25,903 nucleotides of DNA from Desulfurococcales archaeon. GTDB lineage: Archaea; Thermoproteota; Thermoprotei_A; Sulfolobales; Acidilobaceae. Below, one piece after another: positions 15,230 to 22,822 of this stretch (its first letter is position 1; every line of letters starts with the position of its first letter). The translations under genes were made by a program, and so were the position numbers. The DNA is taken from assembly GCA_027012045.1 (NCBI GenBank), contig JALUZI010000125.1, forward strand, positions 1-25,903. The letters are read 5' to 3'. Below the pieces are notes generated by a model that did no database searches, was not told where the DNA came from, and saw nothing but the letters and a program-made list of their open reading frames with translations.

Positions 15230-16390
15230 TTATCTGATCTTGAATACGTCTATCTTGGGGGGCCACAGGTCTTCCAGTAGTAAAGTAACCTTTAAGAGTT
15301 CCTCGTTGAATATCGAGGGATCCGGCCTTGGAGAAGCGTATACACCCTTGGTGGAGCAAAACTCTTTCTGGCGTGACGCTATGTCATATAAGCCTAGTTC
15401 GATCGTTTTGGCTATAACCTCGTCTTTATCAAGGCCTATCACAGGTCTCAGTACAGGTACTTGCAGATGGGATGACGTGACATATATGCTCTCCACAGTC
15501 TGGCTTGACACTTGGCCCAACGATTCCCCTGTAACTATGGATAGATAGTTCTTAGATAAAGCGAGTTTAGCAGCGTGCTGGAACATTAGTCTCCTAGTCA
15601 CAAGTATGCGGTAGTTCTTTCTTACCACTTCTGACACAGTTTTCACTGTTTCATGGAAATCCACTCTGTAAAGCTTCATTGTGAACTGGCCCATAACATG
15701 TTCCCTGTAAAGCTTCTCAGCCAGCTCCAGGGCTATACTCCAGTTCTCTTCTGTGCCAAAATCATAGTAAACAAGGTCGACCGGAGAACCCCTCTTCATG
15801 ACCATCCAGGATGCAACTGTGGAGTCAAAGCCTCCGCTGAACAAGGATAGAACCCTTGACTCGCTTCCTACAGGCAGGCCTCCGGGGCCTTTAATTATTT
15901 GATCGTAGAGATATGAGGTGTCTCCTCTTATTTCCACATAGATAGCGTAGTCTGGCGATGTTAGATTTACCCTCCGAGGATTACAGTTGTCGAATAAGAA
16001 ACCTCCTATCTCTCTTTCAGCGTCTTTGCTAGTATACTCATGGTTGCCCGTCCTTCTTACCCTTACCATGAACTCCTTGTTTCTAACTTTACTGCAGAAA
16101 AGCCGTTCAGCGTATTTGCTTATCACGCGTAAGTCGGATGAATCTATTTTGAAGGCTGGTGAGAAGCTCTTGACCCCAAATACGCGTGAGAGAACCTCGT
16201 CTATGACAGGTAAATGGGAATCTACATGGAGTATAATTCTAGCCCATTCATGACTGATCCCACCAACGTCAACATTCCTGAATGAAAGGGCTTTCTTAAT
16301 ATTAGACATCAGCCTAGAAACCATTCTAGACCTGGTGTATGATCCTTTAACCGCTGGTTCCGCATATCGTACCAAGTAAACATTATCCAC
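15230..16390 (-). CDS. thiI: tRNA 4-thiouridine synthase ThiI
   Basis: ThiI adenylates U8 of tRNA and exchanges the oxygen for sulfur. From the GTG at 16390 (386 residues) the order is an N-terminal ferredoxin-like part (DNVYLVRYAEPAVKGS), a THUMP domain (about 60-165), and a PP-loop ATPase domain with SGGFDS at 185-190, TGESLGQVSSQT at about 287-298 and a conserved Cys345 in EFCSTKG. There is no rhodanese domain, as usual in archaea, so persulfide must be delivered otherwise. The GTG at 16390 is chosen because AGGGTG lies 9 bases upstream and the N-terminus then matches the family; a GTG at 16402 adds four residues. It is convergent with the amidohydrolase-like gene, 61 bp apart. Confidence 0.92.
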   Translation of the reverse strand: MDNVYLVRYAEPAVKGSYTRSRMVSRLMSNIKKALSFRNVDVGGISHEWARIILHVDSHLPVIDEVLSRVFGVKSFSPAFKIDSSDLRVISKYAERLFCSKVRNKEFMVRVRRTGNHEYTSKDAEREIGGFLFDNCNPRRVNLTSPDYAIYVEIRGDTSYLYDQIIKGPGGLPVGSESRVLSLFSGGFDSTVASWMVMKRGSPVDLVYYDFGTEENWSIALELAEKLYREHVMGQFTMKLYRVDFHETVKTVSEVVRKNYRILVTRRLMFQHAAKLALSKNYLSIVTGESLGQVSSQTVESIYVTSSHLQVPVLRPVIGLDKDEVIAKTIELGLYDIASRQKEFCSTKGVYASPRPDPSIFNEELLKVTLLLEDLWPPKIDVFKIR

Positions 16391-16459
16391 TCCGCTAAGC
16401 ACCCTGCTTAACTATTTTATGCGGTAAGCCTTTTGTTTAAATTAATACTGTGTTGAGAG

Positions 16460-16906
16460 ATGACGGATACAATCAATGTCAACTGGCCTGGCGGGGAACT
16501 ACAGTTAAAGGGAGCCAGCGAACTTATAATGAATAGTTGCCGTACAAGCATGAGGCTTTCTCAGAGAGACTTCTCATTAGAGGGAACCAGTGGTTTCGTC
16601 GAGGAATACGACTACCAGGGTTCTAGGCACAAACATGTATACATAGAGCTCGAAGACCAGATAACTGGATGTCCTACTGAAAAGGCAGGGATTAAGGGGA
16701 ATATGTCCCGTTTTGAAATAGGATTCTTTGAAGCAAGGTACACCGTAATCGGGGGGAAACTATATTATCTAACAATTGAACCTATATATGGAGCACTTTA
16801 CGATTACGCCATAATCACACCCAACAGTATCTATTTTAGAACTCTAAGCAGGAGGAAGATATATTCGAGCAGGCAGGCGAAAATGATTGACCTGTACTTC
16901 GTTTAG
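16460..16906 (+). CDS. Hypothetical protein
   Basis: This 148-residue protein belongs to no family I recognise. It looks like an all-beta or alpha/beta soluble protein: no membrane segment or signal peptide, alternating strands in the C-terminal half (RFEIGFFEARYTVIGGKLYYLTIEPIYGALYDYAIITPNSIYFRTLS) and only two cysteines. A TTTAAA box at 16437-16442 lies about 20 bases before the ATG, so the message may be leaderless; the same element, read on the other strand, serves thiI. It is followed after 40 bp by the HhH-glycosylase-like gene on the same strand, and the two are probably co-transcribed. Confidence 0.65.
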   Translation: MTDTINVNWPGGELQLKGASELIMNSCRTSMRLSQRDFSLEGTSGFVEEYDYQGSRHKHVYIELEDQITGCPTEKAGIKGNMSRFEIGFFEARYTVIGGKLYYLTIEPIYGALYDYAIITPNSIYFRTLSRRKIYSSRQAKMIDLYFV

Positions 16907-16946
16907 GCTTTCCAGATAATCGAGGGAAGAGCAGAGGTTCACCCAA

Positions 16947-17909
16947 ATGATTGGTCTTAAGTTGAATATTCATAGAATAGAGGAGGTTTCAAGGACTCTG
17001 AAAAAACTAATAAAAGAATCCGGTACAGAGGACTTCACGGACCCCAGGTACTATCCTCCTCCAGGAACTGATTATGAAAGTGTTACAATGTATTTCCTAG
17101 TCATGGTTTCCATGGACCATAGGCTCAGCAGGCCCGGCAAGCCCTACGAAGCTGTGGTTGATGGTGAAAAGTACCACGGTGCAGACTTGTTATACCGGCT
17201 TGGCATGAAGATGTTTAATGAGAACCCGGGTTTCTTCACAGCAGAATACTTGTCCCGGGTCACAGAGGACGATGTCAGGAAATGGCTTTCGCCAGATGGC
17301 AAAACTAGACCTGTAGACTTGAAGCTTAGGACGATACTGCTGAGAGATCTTGGTTTGAAGCTAAGAGGCGTCTTCGGAGGACGTGCGTATGGAATTATAG
17401 AGAGGAGCAAGGGGTACTTGAGAAACAGTGGTGAGGGCTTTATCGAGCTCGTGAAAAACTTTACGGCTTACCAGGATCCTGTTGAGAAGAAACCTTTTCT
17501 CTTGGCGAAGTTCTTGGAGAGAAGGAATGTGATATCCTTTGTCGACCCTTGGAACAAGGAGGTACCAGTAGATAACCATTTAACTAGGCTGGCCATAAGA
17601 TGGGGGTTAATCGACGTTGAAAGCAGCTTCCTCGAGAAAATAGCGGCACGCAAACCTTTTACTTTCGACGAAGACGTTGTTATTAGGTACTACACGAGAA
17701 TGGCGTTCAAGATCGTCTCACAGAAAACAGGTGTTGACCCGTTTATTCTCGATGACTTCCTATGGAGCTTCGGGAGGACAACATGCCGGCGCGATGAACC
17801 GCTTTGCGTTGGAGAAGGGAAATGTCCTTTACAGAGTGTGTGCCGTGCATTCTCTGACAGGCTTTACATGGTAGGAGAACACAGTTACTACGATACGTGG
17901 TATTACTAG
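16947..17909 (+). CDS. HhH-glycosylase-like protein with four-cysteine Fe-S loop
   Basis: This 320-residue protein appears to belong to an archaeal group annotated by its iron-sulfur cluster loop and related to the endonuclease III superfamily. EVPVDNHLTRLAIRWGLID (205-223) matches the VDTHxxRxxxRLG segment whose Asp (here Asp209) is catalytic in DNA glycosylases. Four cysteines near the C-terminus (280, 287, 293, 299) recall the endonuclease III [4Fe-4S] loop, but with C-x6-C-x5-C-x5-C instead of x6-x2-x5. The LPGVGxKxA hairpin with the catalytic lysine is not visible. A nucleic-acid-repair or nucleobase-related role is inference. AGAGGTT precedes the ATG at 16947. Confidence 0.65.
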   Translation: MIGLKLNIHRIEEVSRTLKKLIKESGTEDFTDPRYYPPPGTDYESVTMYFLVMVSMDHRLSRPGKPYEAVVDGEKYHGADLLYRLGMKMFNENPGFFTAEYLSRVTEDDVRKWLSPDGKTRPVDLKLRTILLRDLGLKLRGVFGGRAYGIIERSKGYLRNSGEGFIELVKNFTAYQDPVEKKPFLLAKFLERRNVISFVDPWNKEVPVDNHLTRLAIRWGLIDVESSFLEKIAARKPFTFDEDVVIRYYTRMAFKIVSQKTGVDPFILDDFLWSFGRTTCRRDEPLCVGEGKCPLQSVCRAFSDRLYMVGEHSYYDTWYY

Positions 17910-17957
17910 TGGTCCACTTAGGTCTAACGGGTTTTTGCCGGATGTTTAGTGTACGAG

Positions 17958-18275
17958 TCATAATGTTATCTTGGCTTTCTTCCTACCTACATATCTCCTT
18001 AACGGAGGTGGAAGGTTTATACATCCATCTCCCTTTTCCAGCAAACCTTTGTTTATCAACTCTATGATCACTCTTTCCGCATCCTTTATCCCATATTTCT
18101 CCTTGAGTTCCCTCACAGCGAGCAGGTCGCCAACGCTACGATATAGCAGGAAATATTTCATTACCTGTCTGTGGGGATTGCCTAGTTTCTGCATGGCGTC
18201 AACAAGCTTGTGAGCCTCAATTTCCCAGTCTTCAACCATATAGAACACCGTGTATTCAAGAACCGTTCGAGGCAT
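17958..18275 (-). CDS. Small winged-helix-like protein, unknown
   Basis: The 105 residues are mostly helical, with a C-terminal pattern like a winged helix: VRELKEKYGIKDAERVIIELINKGLLEKGDGCINLPPPLRRYVG has a helix-turn-helix followed by a short hairpin. It ends in a lysine/arginine-rich tail (RKKAKITL). A DNA- or RNA-binding role is possible, but I recognise no family. The ATG at 18275 is the first start; there is no clear ribosome binding site, and an ATG at 18239 (MVEDWEIE) is an alternative. It is divergent from the Trm5/Taw2 gene and convergent with the glycosylase-like gene (48-bp gap). Confidence 0.6.
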   Translation of the reverse strand: MPRTVLEYTVFYMVEDWEIEAHKLVDAMQKLGNPHRQVMKYFLLYRSVGDLLAVRELKEKYGIKDAERVIIELINKGLLEKGDGCINLPPPLRRYVGRKKAKITL

Positions 18276-18331
18276 GTAATATTTTTCCCTGTCCCCTACT
18301 TGGAGTAGTTAAGGAATGGGATGCATGGGAG

Positions 18332-19201
18332 ATGAGTGACAAGGACAGGATACTGGTAAATATAGCAGAGGATTTAGGTGTAAGCAGGGATTTGCTGTGG
18401 CCTCGCCTAGAAATTGTCGGTGACGTGGCTGTTCTGAGGAAACCTGTTTATCTACCTCCAAGCGACGAGTTACTCGGCGTGTACAGGAAAATAGCTGTCG
18501 AAGTCATTAAGAGGGTTAAGAACGTCAAAAGCGTGTGGCTCGCCTATACCCCGGTATCTGATGTGAGTAAGACAAGGAAATACCTGTTTCTAGCGGGTAG
18601 AAACGTTAGTGAAACCGTTTACAGGGAGCACGGGTGTTCTTTCAGGCTTGACATAAGAAAGGTATACTTTTCGCCTCGTCTAAACTATGAGCATGGATGG
18701 TTCGCACGGTTTGTCAAGCCAGGAGAGAGAATATTAAACATGTTCGCCGGAGTAGGGTTCTTCTCAATCATTCCTGCATGCAGAAAAGATGTAAAGAGTT
18801 ATGCAATAGATATCAATCCACACGCGTACAAGTATCTTTTAGACAATATAAGGCTCAACAAAGTCGAGGGCAAAGTATACGCTTTCCATGGCGATGCGGC
18901 AATAATAACGTCCGTTCTTGTTAGTGAGAAAAAGAAGTTTCAACACGTGATTATGCCGTATCCCGAGAAAGCGATTTCATACCTGCCAGTAGCGGTAGAA
19001 GCCTTGGATAAATGTGGATACCTACACATATATCTACACCGGAGAATGGAGCGGGGAACAACTCCTGACGTAGTAGGAGGGTCTATTAGGAAGAAACTAT
19101 TAAGACTAGGTTTCAAAGATGTTGAGATTGTGAGGACGAGGCTAGTGAGAACAGTTGGGCCTAGATATGGGCAATACGTGGTTACGGTGAAACTGTGTTG
19201 A
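18332..19201 (+). CDS. Trm5/Taw2-family tRNA G37 modification enzyme
   Basis: This 289-residue class I SAM-dependent enzyme has the Trm5/TYW2 signature RKVYFSPRLNYEH (109-121), the SAM-binding NMFAGVGFFS (136-145), the ribose-binding Asp160 and MPYPEKA (208-214) in the place of the N(L)P-type catalytic motif. Trm5 methylates N1 of G37 in tRNA; the paralogue Taw2/TYW2 instead transfers the aminocarboxypropyl group of SAM to the wyosine base. The next gene overlaps by 4-7 bp and encodes Taw3, which acts after Taw2, so the operon serves the wyosine pathway. Whether this copy is Trm5 or Taw2 cannot be settled by eye; the absence of the extra N-terminal D1 domain of full Trm5b (about 330 residues) slightly favours Taw2 or Trm5a-like. 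Confidence 0.85.
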   Translation: MSDKDRILVNIAEDLGVSRDLLWPRLEIVGDVAVLRKPVYLPPSDELLGVYRKIAVEVIKRVKNVKSVWLAYTPVSDVSKTRKYLFLAGRNVSETVYREHGCSFRLDIRKVYFSPRLNYEHGWFARFVKPGERILNMFAGVGFFSIIPACRKDVKSYAIDINPHAYKYLLDNIRLNKVEGKVYAFHGDAAIITSVLVSEKKKFQHVIMPYPEKAISYLPVAVEALDKCGYLHIYLHRRMERGTTPDVVGGSIRKKLLRLGFKDVEIVRTRLVRTVGPRYGQYVVTVKLC

Positions 19202-19785
19202 GCAATAGCTGGGTTGAGAGGAAACAGGCTTTCTATAGGAGAATGCTGGAGGACAGGGAAATAGGATACCTGGACCCGGGGATTGAGGGGCTTTTGGAAG
19301 CGTTTTTCCGGAAAGACGGGCTCTATACAACTAGTAGTTGCATTGGCAGGATAACACTTATAGAAGGCACGCGGCCCTGGGATAGGGAGGAGTCTACTGT
19401 AGTTTATAAGATCCACGGCAAAATTGACAGCGGCACCATAATAAAATACTTGGAAGACCCTGCATACAAGAATCTGTGGCTTAGAGTAACTGGCCCCATA
19501 ATCCATGTTAATTGTAAAGACCTGAAATGGGCTCAATGGATCATCGATATAGCTAGAAAAGTAGGGTTTAAACACAGCTGTATATTCAGTTTAAGAGAAG
19601 AAATCGTAGTGGAAATAATGAGTTCGATACAAGTCACTCTTCCCCTGAAAATCAATGGATTGAATGTTGTGTCAATGGAAAATCTCGGCGAGGTTGTCAC
19701 TAGGGTAAATTCGCTTTGGGAGGCAGGGGTATCTACTGCTGAGAACCTTCGTGAGATGATTGAAGCTGACCCCGGGCCTTCTTGA
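19195..19785 (+). CDS. taw3: Wyosine-synthesis methyltransferase Taw3 (TYW3)
   Basis: This homologue of TYW3 methylates N4 of the tricyclic wyosine intermediate at position 37 of tRNA-Phe, using SAM. The signature is TTSSCIGRITLIEG (45-58), corresponding to the yTTSSCSGRI motif, with an Ile in place of the second conserved Ser; KxxFYRRML and GYLDPGIEGLLEAF before it also match the family N-terminus. Its 196 residues are the usual length. Start: GTG at 19195 or the adjacent TTG at 19198, both inside the end of the upstream methyltransferase gene (TTGA overlap), indicating translational coupling. Its last 53 bp are antisense to the 3' end of priL. Confidence 0.92.
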   Translation: MLSNSWVERKQAFYRRMLEDREIGYLDPGIEGLLEAFFRKDGLYTTSSCIGRITLIEGTRPWDREESTVVYKIHGKIDSGTIIKYLEDPAYKNLWLRVTGPIIHVNCKDLKWAQWIIDIARKVGFKHSCIFSLREEIVVEIMSSIQVTLPLKINGLNVVSMENLGEVVTRVNSLWEAGVSTAENLREMIEADPGPS

Positions 19786-20836
19786 GCTTCTTTAGCTCAC
19801 GGTAATAGTATGATAAGGGGTGGGTTACACCGCAGTCTGCCACACAGAGACCCCTGCTTCTCATGTTCTCGCAGTTATAGGGGCTGTATCTTCTCCCACT
19901 TCCTCTTTTGCCAGCCAGATGCTCAATCTGGTATCTCGTTATTTTCTCGTTGAAATCCGGGAGATTTCTAAAGAGATCTACTAGGTATTCTGTGTCTGCT
20001 CCTAGTGCGAGTAGGAATGTGGCTATAGCGAATCTTTCATGGTGACTCAGGTTTTCACCCTTGAGCATGGCATTATAGATTTTCTTTATGCATGGTGGGA
20101 AAGCTTCTGTTACTATGCCTTTTACACCGGATTCACCTAGTGTTTTCTCGGCTGCGTAATATTTACTGGGTATACTGTTCTTTACCTTGGAAGCTAAATC
20201 AGCGATCAATTCTCCTCCAGAAACCAGTTCGACTTCCTCGAATAACCTCATTATTATATTATAGAAAACCTCCTTTCCTATCCTTACAAGCTCCTCTTTT
20301 TTAACATACACATAACCCTTGGATAGGAGCCTGTTCACAAGCTTCCACTTACTGTCACCCCAGAACCTCTTAGTGTACCTTAAGTAGTCCTGGAAGCCTA
20401 TAACAAAGTCATAAACGTCGAAAACCTCTCTACCCGACCTAGTTACCCCTATTAGTAACTTGAACTCTTTGCTCAGCTTACCTACATCAACCCCGGCGAG
20501 TCTGAGGATTTCTATCAGGGAGGACGAGTCCTCCTCCTGTAAAAACCTATAGGAACGCTCGGCTTCGTAGTTCGCGAATCTTCCTTGCAACCATTTAGAA
20601 CCTATTTCCTTAACGACCAGTATAGATATGTGGAAAGTTGTTATCAGGTCCTCGCTCGGAACGTTTCCTCCCGTGAAAACCCGGCCCCTGGCAGCTGTTA
20701 CTATTCTCTCAACCACTAGATCTTTCAGCCTATTATTATTCAAGATAACATCTAGGCTGGGGACATACCTGTATTTCGCAGCGAAGTAATCGTTAAGCCT
20801 TGTGAGAAACGGGTACTTTGAATAGTCTATTCCCAT
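19733..20836 (-). CDS. priL: DNA primase large subunit PriL
   Basis: PriL is the regulatory subunit of the archaeal/eukaryotic-type DNA primase and partners the catalytic PriS. The 367 residues have an N-terminal helical domain for PriS contact and the C-terminal Fe-S domain with four conserved cysteines: Cys249 (FPPCIKKI), Cys322 (YNCENM), Cys331 (GLCVADC) and Cys335, followed by the family end HPLSYYYREL. The iron-sulfur domain takes part in primer initiation. The last 17 codons (ARGQLQSSHEGSQQ and upstream) lie antisense to taw3 and have no family similarity. The ATG at 20836 starts the transcript-proximal frame; PriS is not in the window. Confidence 0.95.
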   Translation of the reverse strand: MGIDYSKYPFLTRLNDYFAAKYRYVPSLDVILNNNRLKDLVVERIVTAARGRVFTGGNVPSEDLITTFHISILVVKEIGSKWLQGRFANYEAERSYRFLQEEDSSSLIEILRLAGVDVGKLSKEFKLLIGVTRSGREVFDVYDFVIGFQDYLRYTKRFWGDSKWKLVNRLLSKGYVYVKKEELVRIGKEVFYNIIMRLFEEVELVSGGELIADLASKVKNSIPSKYYAAEKTLGESGVKGIVTEAFPPCIKKIYNAMLKGENLSHHERFAIATFLLALGADTEYLVDLFRNLPDFNEKITRYQIEHLAGKRGSGRRYSPYNCENMRSRGLCVADCGVTHPLSYYYRELKKLKKARGQLQSSHEGSQQ

Positions 20837-20937
20837 TTAAACCTGAAACCCCCGTTGCATACTCATATGTGTCTAACTGTTAAAAAACCACTCATCAACA
20901 CTAATGTAACCTAGACCCGTTTGGGAGGTGCTTAGAA

Positions 20938-22314
20938 GTGAATATAGCTGTTATAGGCGGCGGAGCAGCCGGAATGTCGGCGGCCTCTAGAGCTAAGAGG
21001 TTATCCAAACAGTCCACTGTCACGGTTTTCGAGAAAACCAAATGGATAAGCTTTGCCCTTTGCGGGATACCGTACTATATAGGTTGCATCACGCCTAGAC
21101 TCGAGGACTTGACATATTATCCTATAGAGGAATTCATAAACAAGAGGGGTATAGATGTTAGGATTCACCATGAAGTAGTAGAAATAGATCCCAGCGAGAA
21201 AACACTAGTATATAAAGATCCTACAGGCGAGACGAGGGAGTATCAATGGGATTACCTGGTAATTGCTCCGGGAGCGAGGTCGCTAGCTCCCAAAATATTT
21301 CCAGAGATAACCGAGATGAAACGCGTATCATACATTTCACACCTAAACGACGCGTACAGGATTAGAAACGATATTACGTCGCTCAGAAAAGGTGATGTGA
21401 TAAATATAGTAGGTAGCGGTTACGTGGGACTAGAGCTTGCTCACACACTGACAGAAGCCGGTTTCAAGGTACGTGTAATTGAGATGATGAACCAGGTTCT
21501 ACCCAAGAGCCTGGACGAGGACATGGTGGACCCGATAATTGAAGAACTGAAGCTGCATGGAGTAGAAGTCGTTCTGGGAGAGAAAACAGTAGGTTTCGAG
21601 GAGACCGATAATTCTGTAAAAGTCATTACGGAGAAAAGCGAGTACGAGGGCAAGTACACTATAGTAGGAGTAGGCATTAGGCCCAACACTTCACTTGCAG
21701 AGAAAATAGGGGCAAAAATAGGTGAAACCGGGGCCATATGGACTGACGACCACATGAGGACCAGTGTGAAGGACGTATATGCCGTGGGAGACGCTGTTGA
21801 GACAACAAACCTTGTAACCGGGAAGAGGGACTGGTTCCCCTTCGCTCAAGTAGCGAATAAAATGGGATATGTAGCCGGCTCTAATATTGGAGGGAGGGAA
21901 GCGGTATTCCCGGGAGCTACAGGTACAAGCACGTTGAAAACATTCGATTTGACCATCGCAAGAACAGGGCTAACCGAGTCTAGGGCACGCGAGCTAGGAT
22001 ACAATGTGATTGCTGCTAAGTTGGAAGCTAGGACGAAGGCGCACTACGTTCCCGGGGGCAAGAAGTTTGTCCTAAAAGTGGTAGCCGACGAGGATACAGG
22101 GAAGTTGCTGGGAGCACAGGGAGTAGGTAGAGACGAATCCGTTTTCTGGCGTGTAAACGTAATTGCCGCCCTACTAGAAAAGGGAGGCACAGTATGGGAT
22201 CTATTCCACACAGATATAGGTTACGCGCCTGTGCTAAACCCGACCTGGGACGCATTGATAGTGGCTGCCAGACTCCTCATGAGGAAACTCGGTGAGGTGC
22301 CGAAGAAAACCTAA
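20938..22314 (+). CDS. CoA-disulfide reductase / NAD(P)H oxidase family flavoprotein
   Basis: This 458-residue FAD/NAD(P)-dependent enzyme belongs to the single-cysteine disulfide reductase family. It has the N-terminal FAD motif GGGAAGMSAA (7-16), the redox-active Cys42 in SFALCGIPYYIG, the second dinucleotide motif VGSGYVGLELA (about 168-178), the FAD segment VYAVGDAVE, and a C-terminal dimer domain with Tyr residues near DIGYAPVLNP. Archaeal members reduce CoA-disulfide, or oxygen/sulfur (Npsr-like) with CoA; which one cannot be told here. A role in thiol redox balance is the safe reading. The GTG start at 20938 is fixed by GGGAGGTG at 20923-20930. Its stop overlaps that of ribK by 4 bp. 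Confidence 0.92.
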   Translation: MNIAVIGGGAAGMSAASRAKRLSKQSTVTVFEKTKWISFALCGIPYYIGCITPRLEDLTYYPIEEFINKRGIDVRIHHEVVEIDPSEKTLVYKDPTGETREYQWDYLVIAPGARSLAPKIFPEITEMKRVSYISHLNDAYRIRNDITSLRKGDVINIVGSGYVGLELAHTLTEAGFKVRVIEMMNQVLPKSLDEDMVDPIIEELKLHGVEVVLGEKTVGFEETDNSVKVITEKSEYEGKYTIVGVGIRPNTSLAEKIGAKIGETGAIWTDDHMRTSVKDVYAVGDAVETTNLVTGKRDWFPFAQVANKMGYVAGSNIGGREAVFPGATGTSTLKTFDLTIARTGLTESRARELGYNVIAAKLEARTKAHYVPGGKKFVLKVVADEDTGKLLGAQGVGRDESVFWRVNVIAALLEKGGTVWDLFHTDIGYAPVLNPTWDALIVAARLLMRKLGEVPKKT

Positions 22315-22715
22315 ATCGTTATTTCAACAATATCACCATCATTTATCCCATACTTATTTCTCAAATGCTCATGTGAAATAAGCTCGACAACATCCCCCTT
22401 GTATACAGTGTACTCCGGCCGTACAATGTATACCATGATATCGTAAAGAAAGGCTTTGAACAAGTAAACTTTCCCGAGCCTCAGCCCCTGAATCGGGGGA
22501 GGAGGGACAATGATAGGATTAGCTTCTTTGAGCCTCTTGTTGAGTGTTTCCACGTGCTCTGGAACGACCCGGACATTAAGAGTTCCAGGGTACGGTGTGA
22601 ACCCGAGGGCTCTCCGGAAATTCCTTGCATAAAGGTTTACGTAGAACTCTCCTTCCCCTAATCCACTGAAAACCCTCCCCCTAACGGTTACTTCCGTTTT
22701 TTCGTCATGGCTCAA
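22311..22715 (-). CDS. ribK: CTP-dependent riboflavin kinase RibK
   Basis: This archaeal riboflavin kinase makes FMN from riboflavin with CTP rather than ATP. The 134-residue cradle-loop protein shows GLGEGEFYV (18-26), the PYPGTLNV motif (41-48), VRPEYTVY (98-105) and the C-terminal LRNKYGINDGDIVEI. The start is a TTG at 22715, supported by GGGAGGTAAG (22730-22721) eight bases upstream; the nearby ATG is in another frame. Being next to a flavoprotein is suggestive but the genes are convergent, not co-transcribed. Confidence 0.95.
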   Translation of the reverse strand: MSHDEKTEVTVRGRVFSGLGEGEFYVNLYARNFRRALGFTPYPGTLNVRVVPEHVETLNKRLKEANPIIVPPPPIQGLRLGKVYLFKAFLYDIMVYIVRPEYTVYKGDVVELISHEHLRNKYGINDGDIVEITI

Positions 22716-22822
22716 CTCGGCTTACCTCCCAGTCGCGGCTATCTAACCCTTAAGCCTCCTCTATAACACTAGAAGATTTAAACCAATAACCGTGATTATC
22801 ACCTTGTTCGGATGTGTGCTAG

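Noticed and set aside
15162..15359. Short minus-strand frame downstream of ThiI
   Set aside because: Overlaps the thiI end in another frame and has no similarity; the 61-bp gap itself shows nothing else.
18940..19575. Minus-strand frame (211 codons)
   Set aside because: Antisense to the Trm5/Taw2 and Taw3 genes, which have conserved motifs; no promoter or domain.
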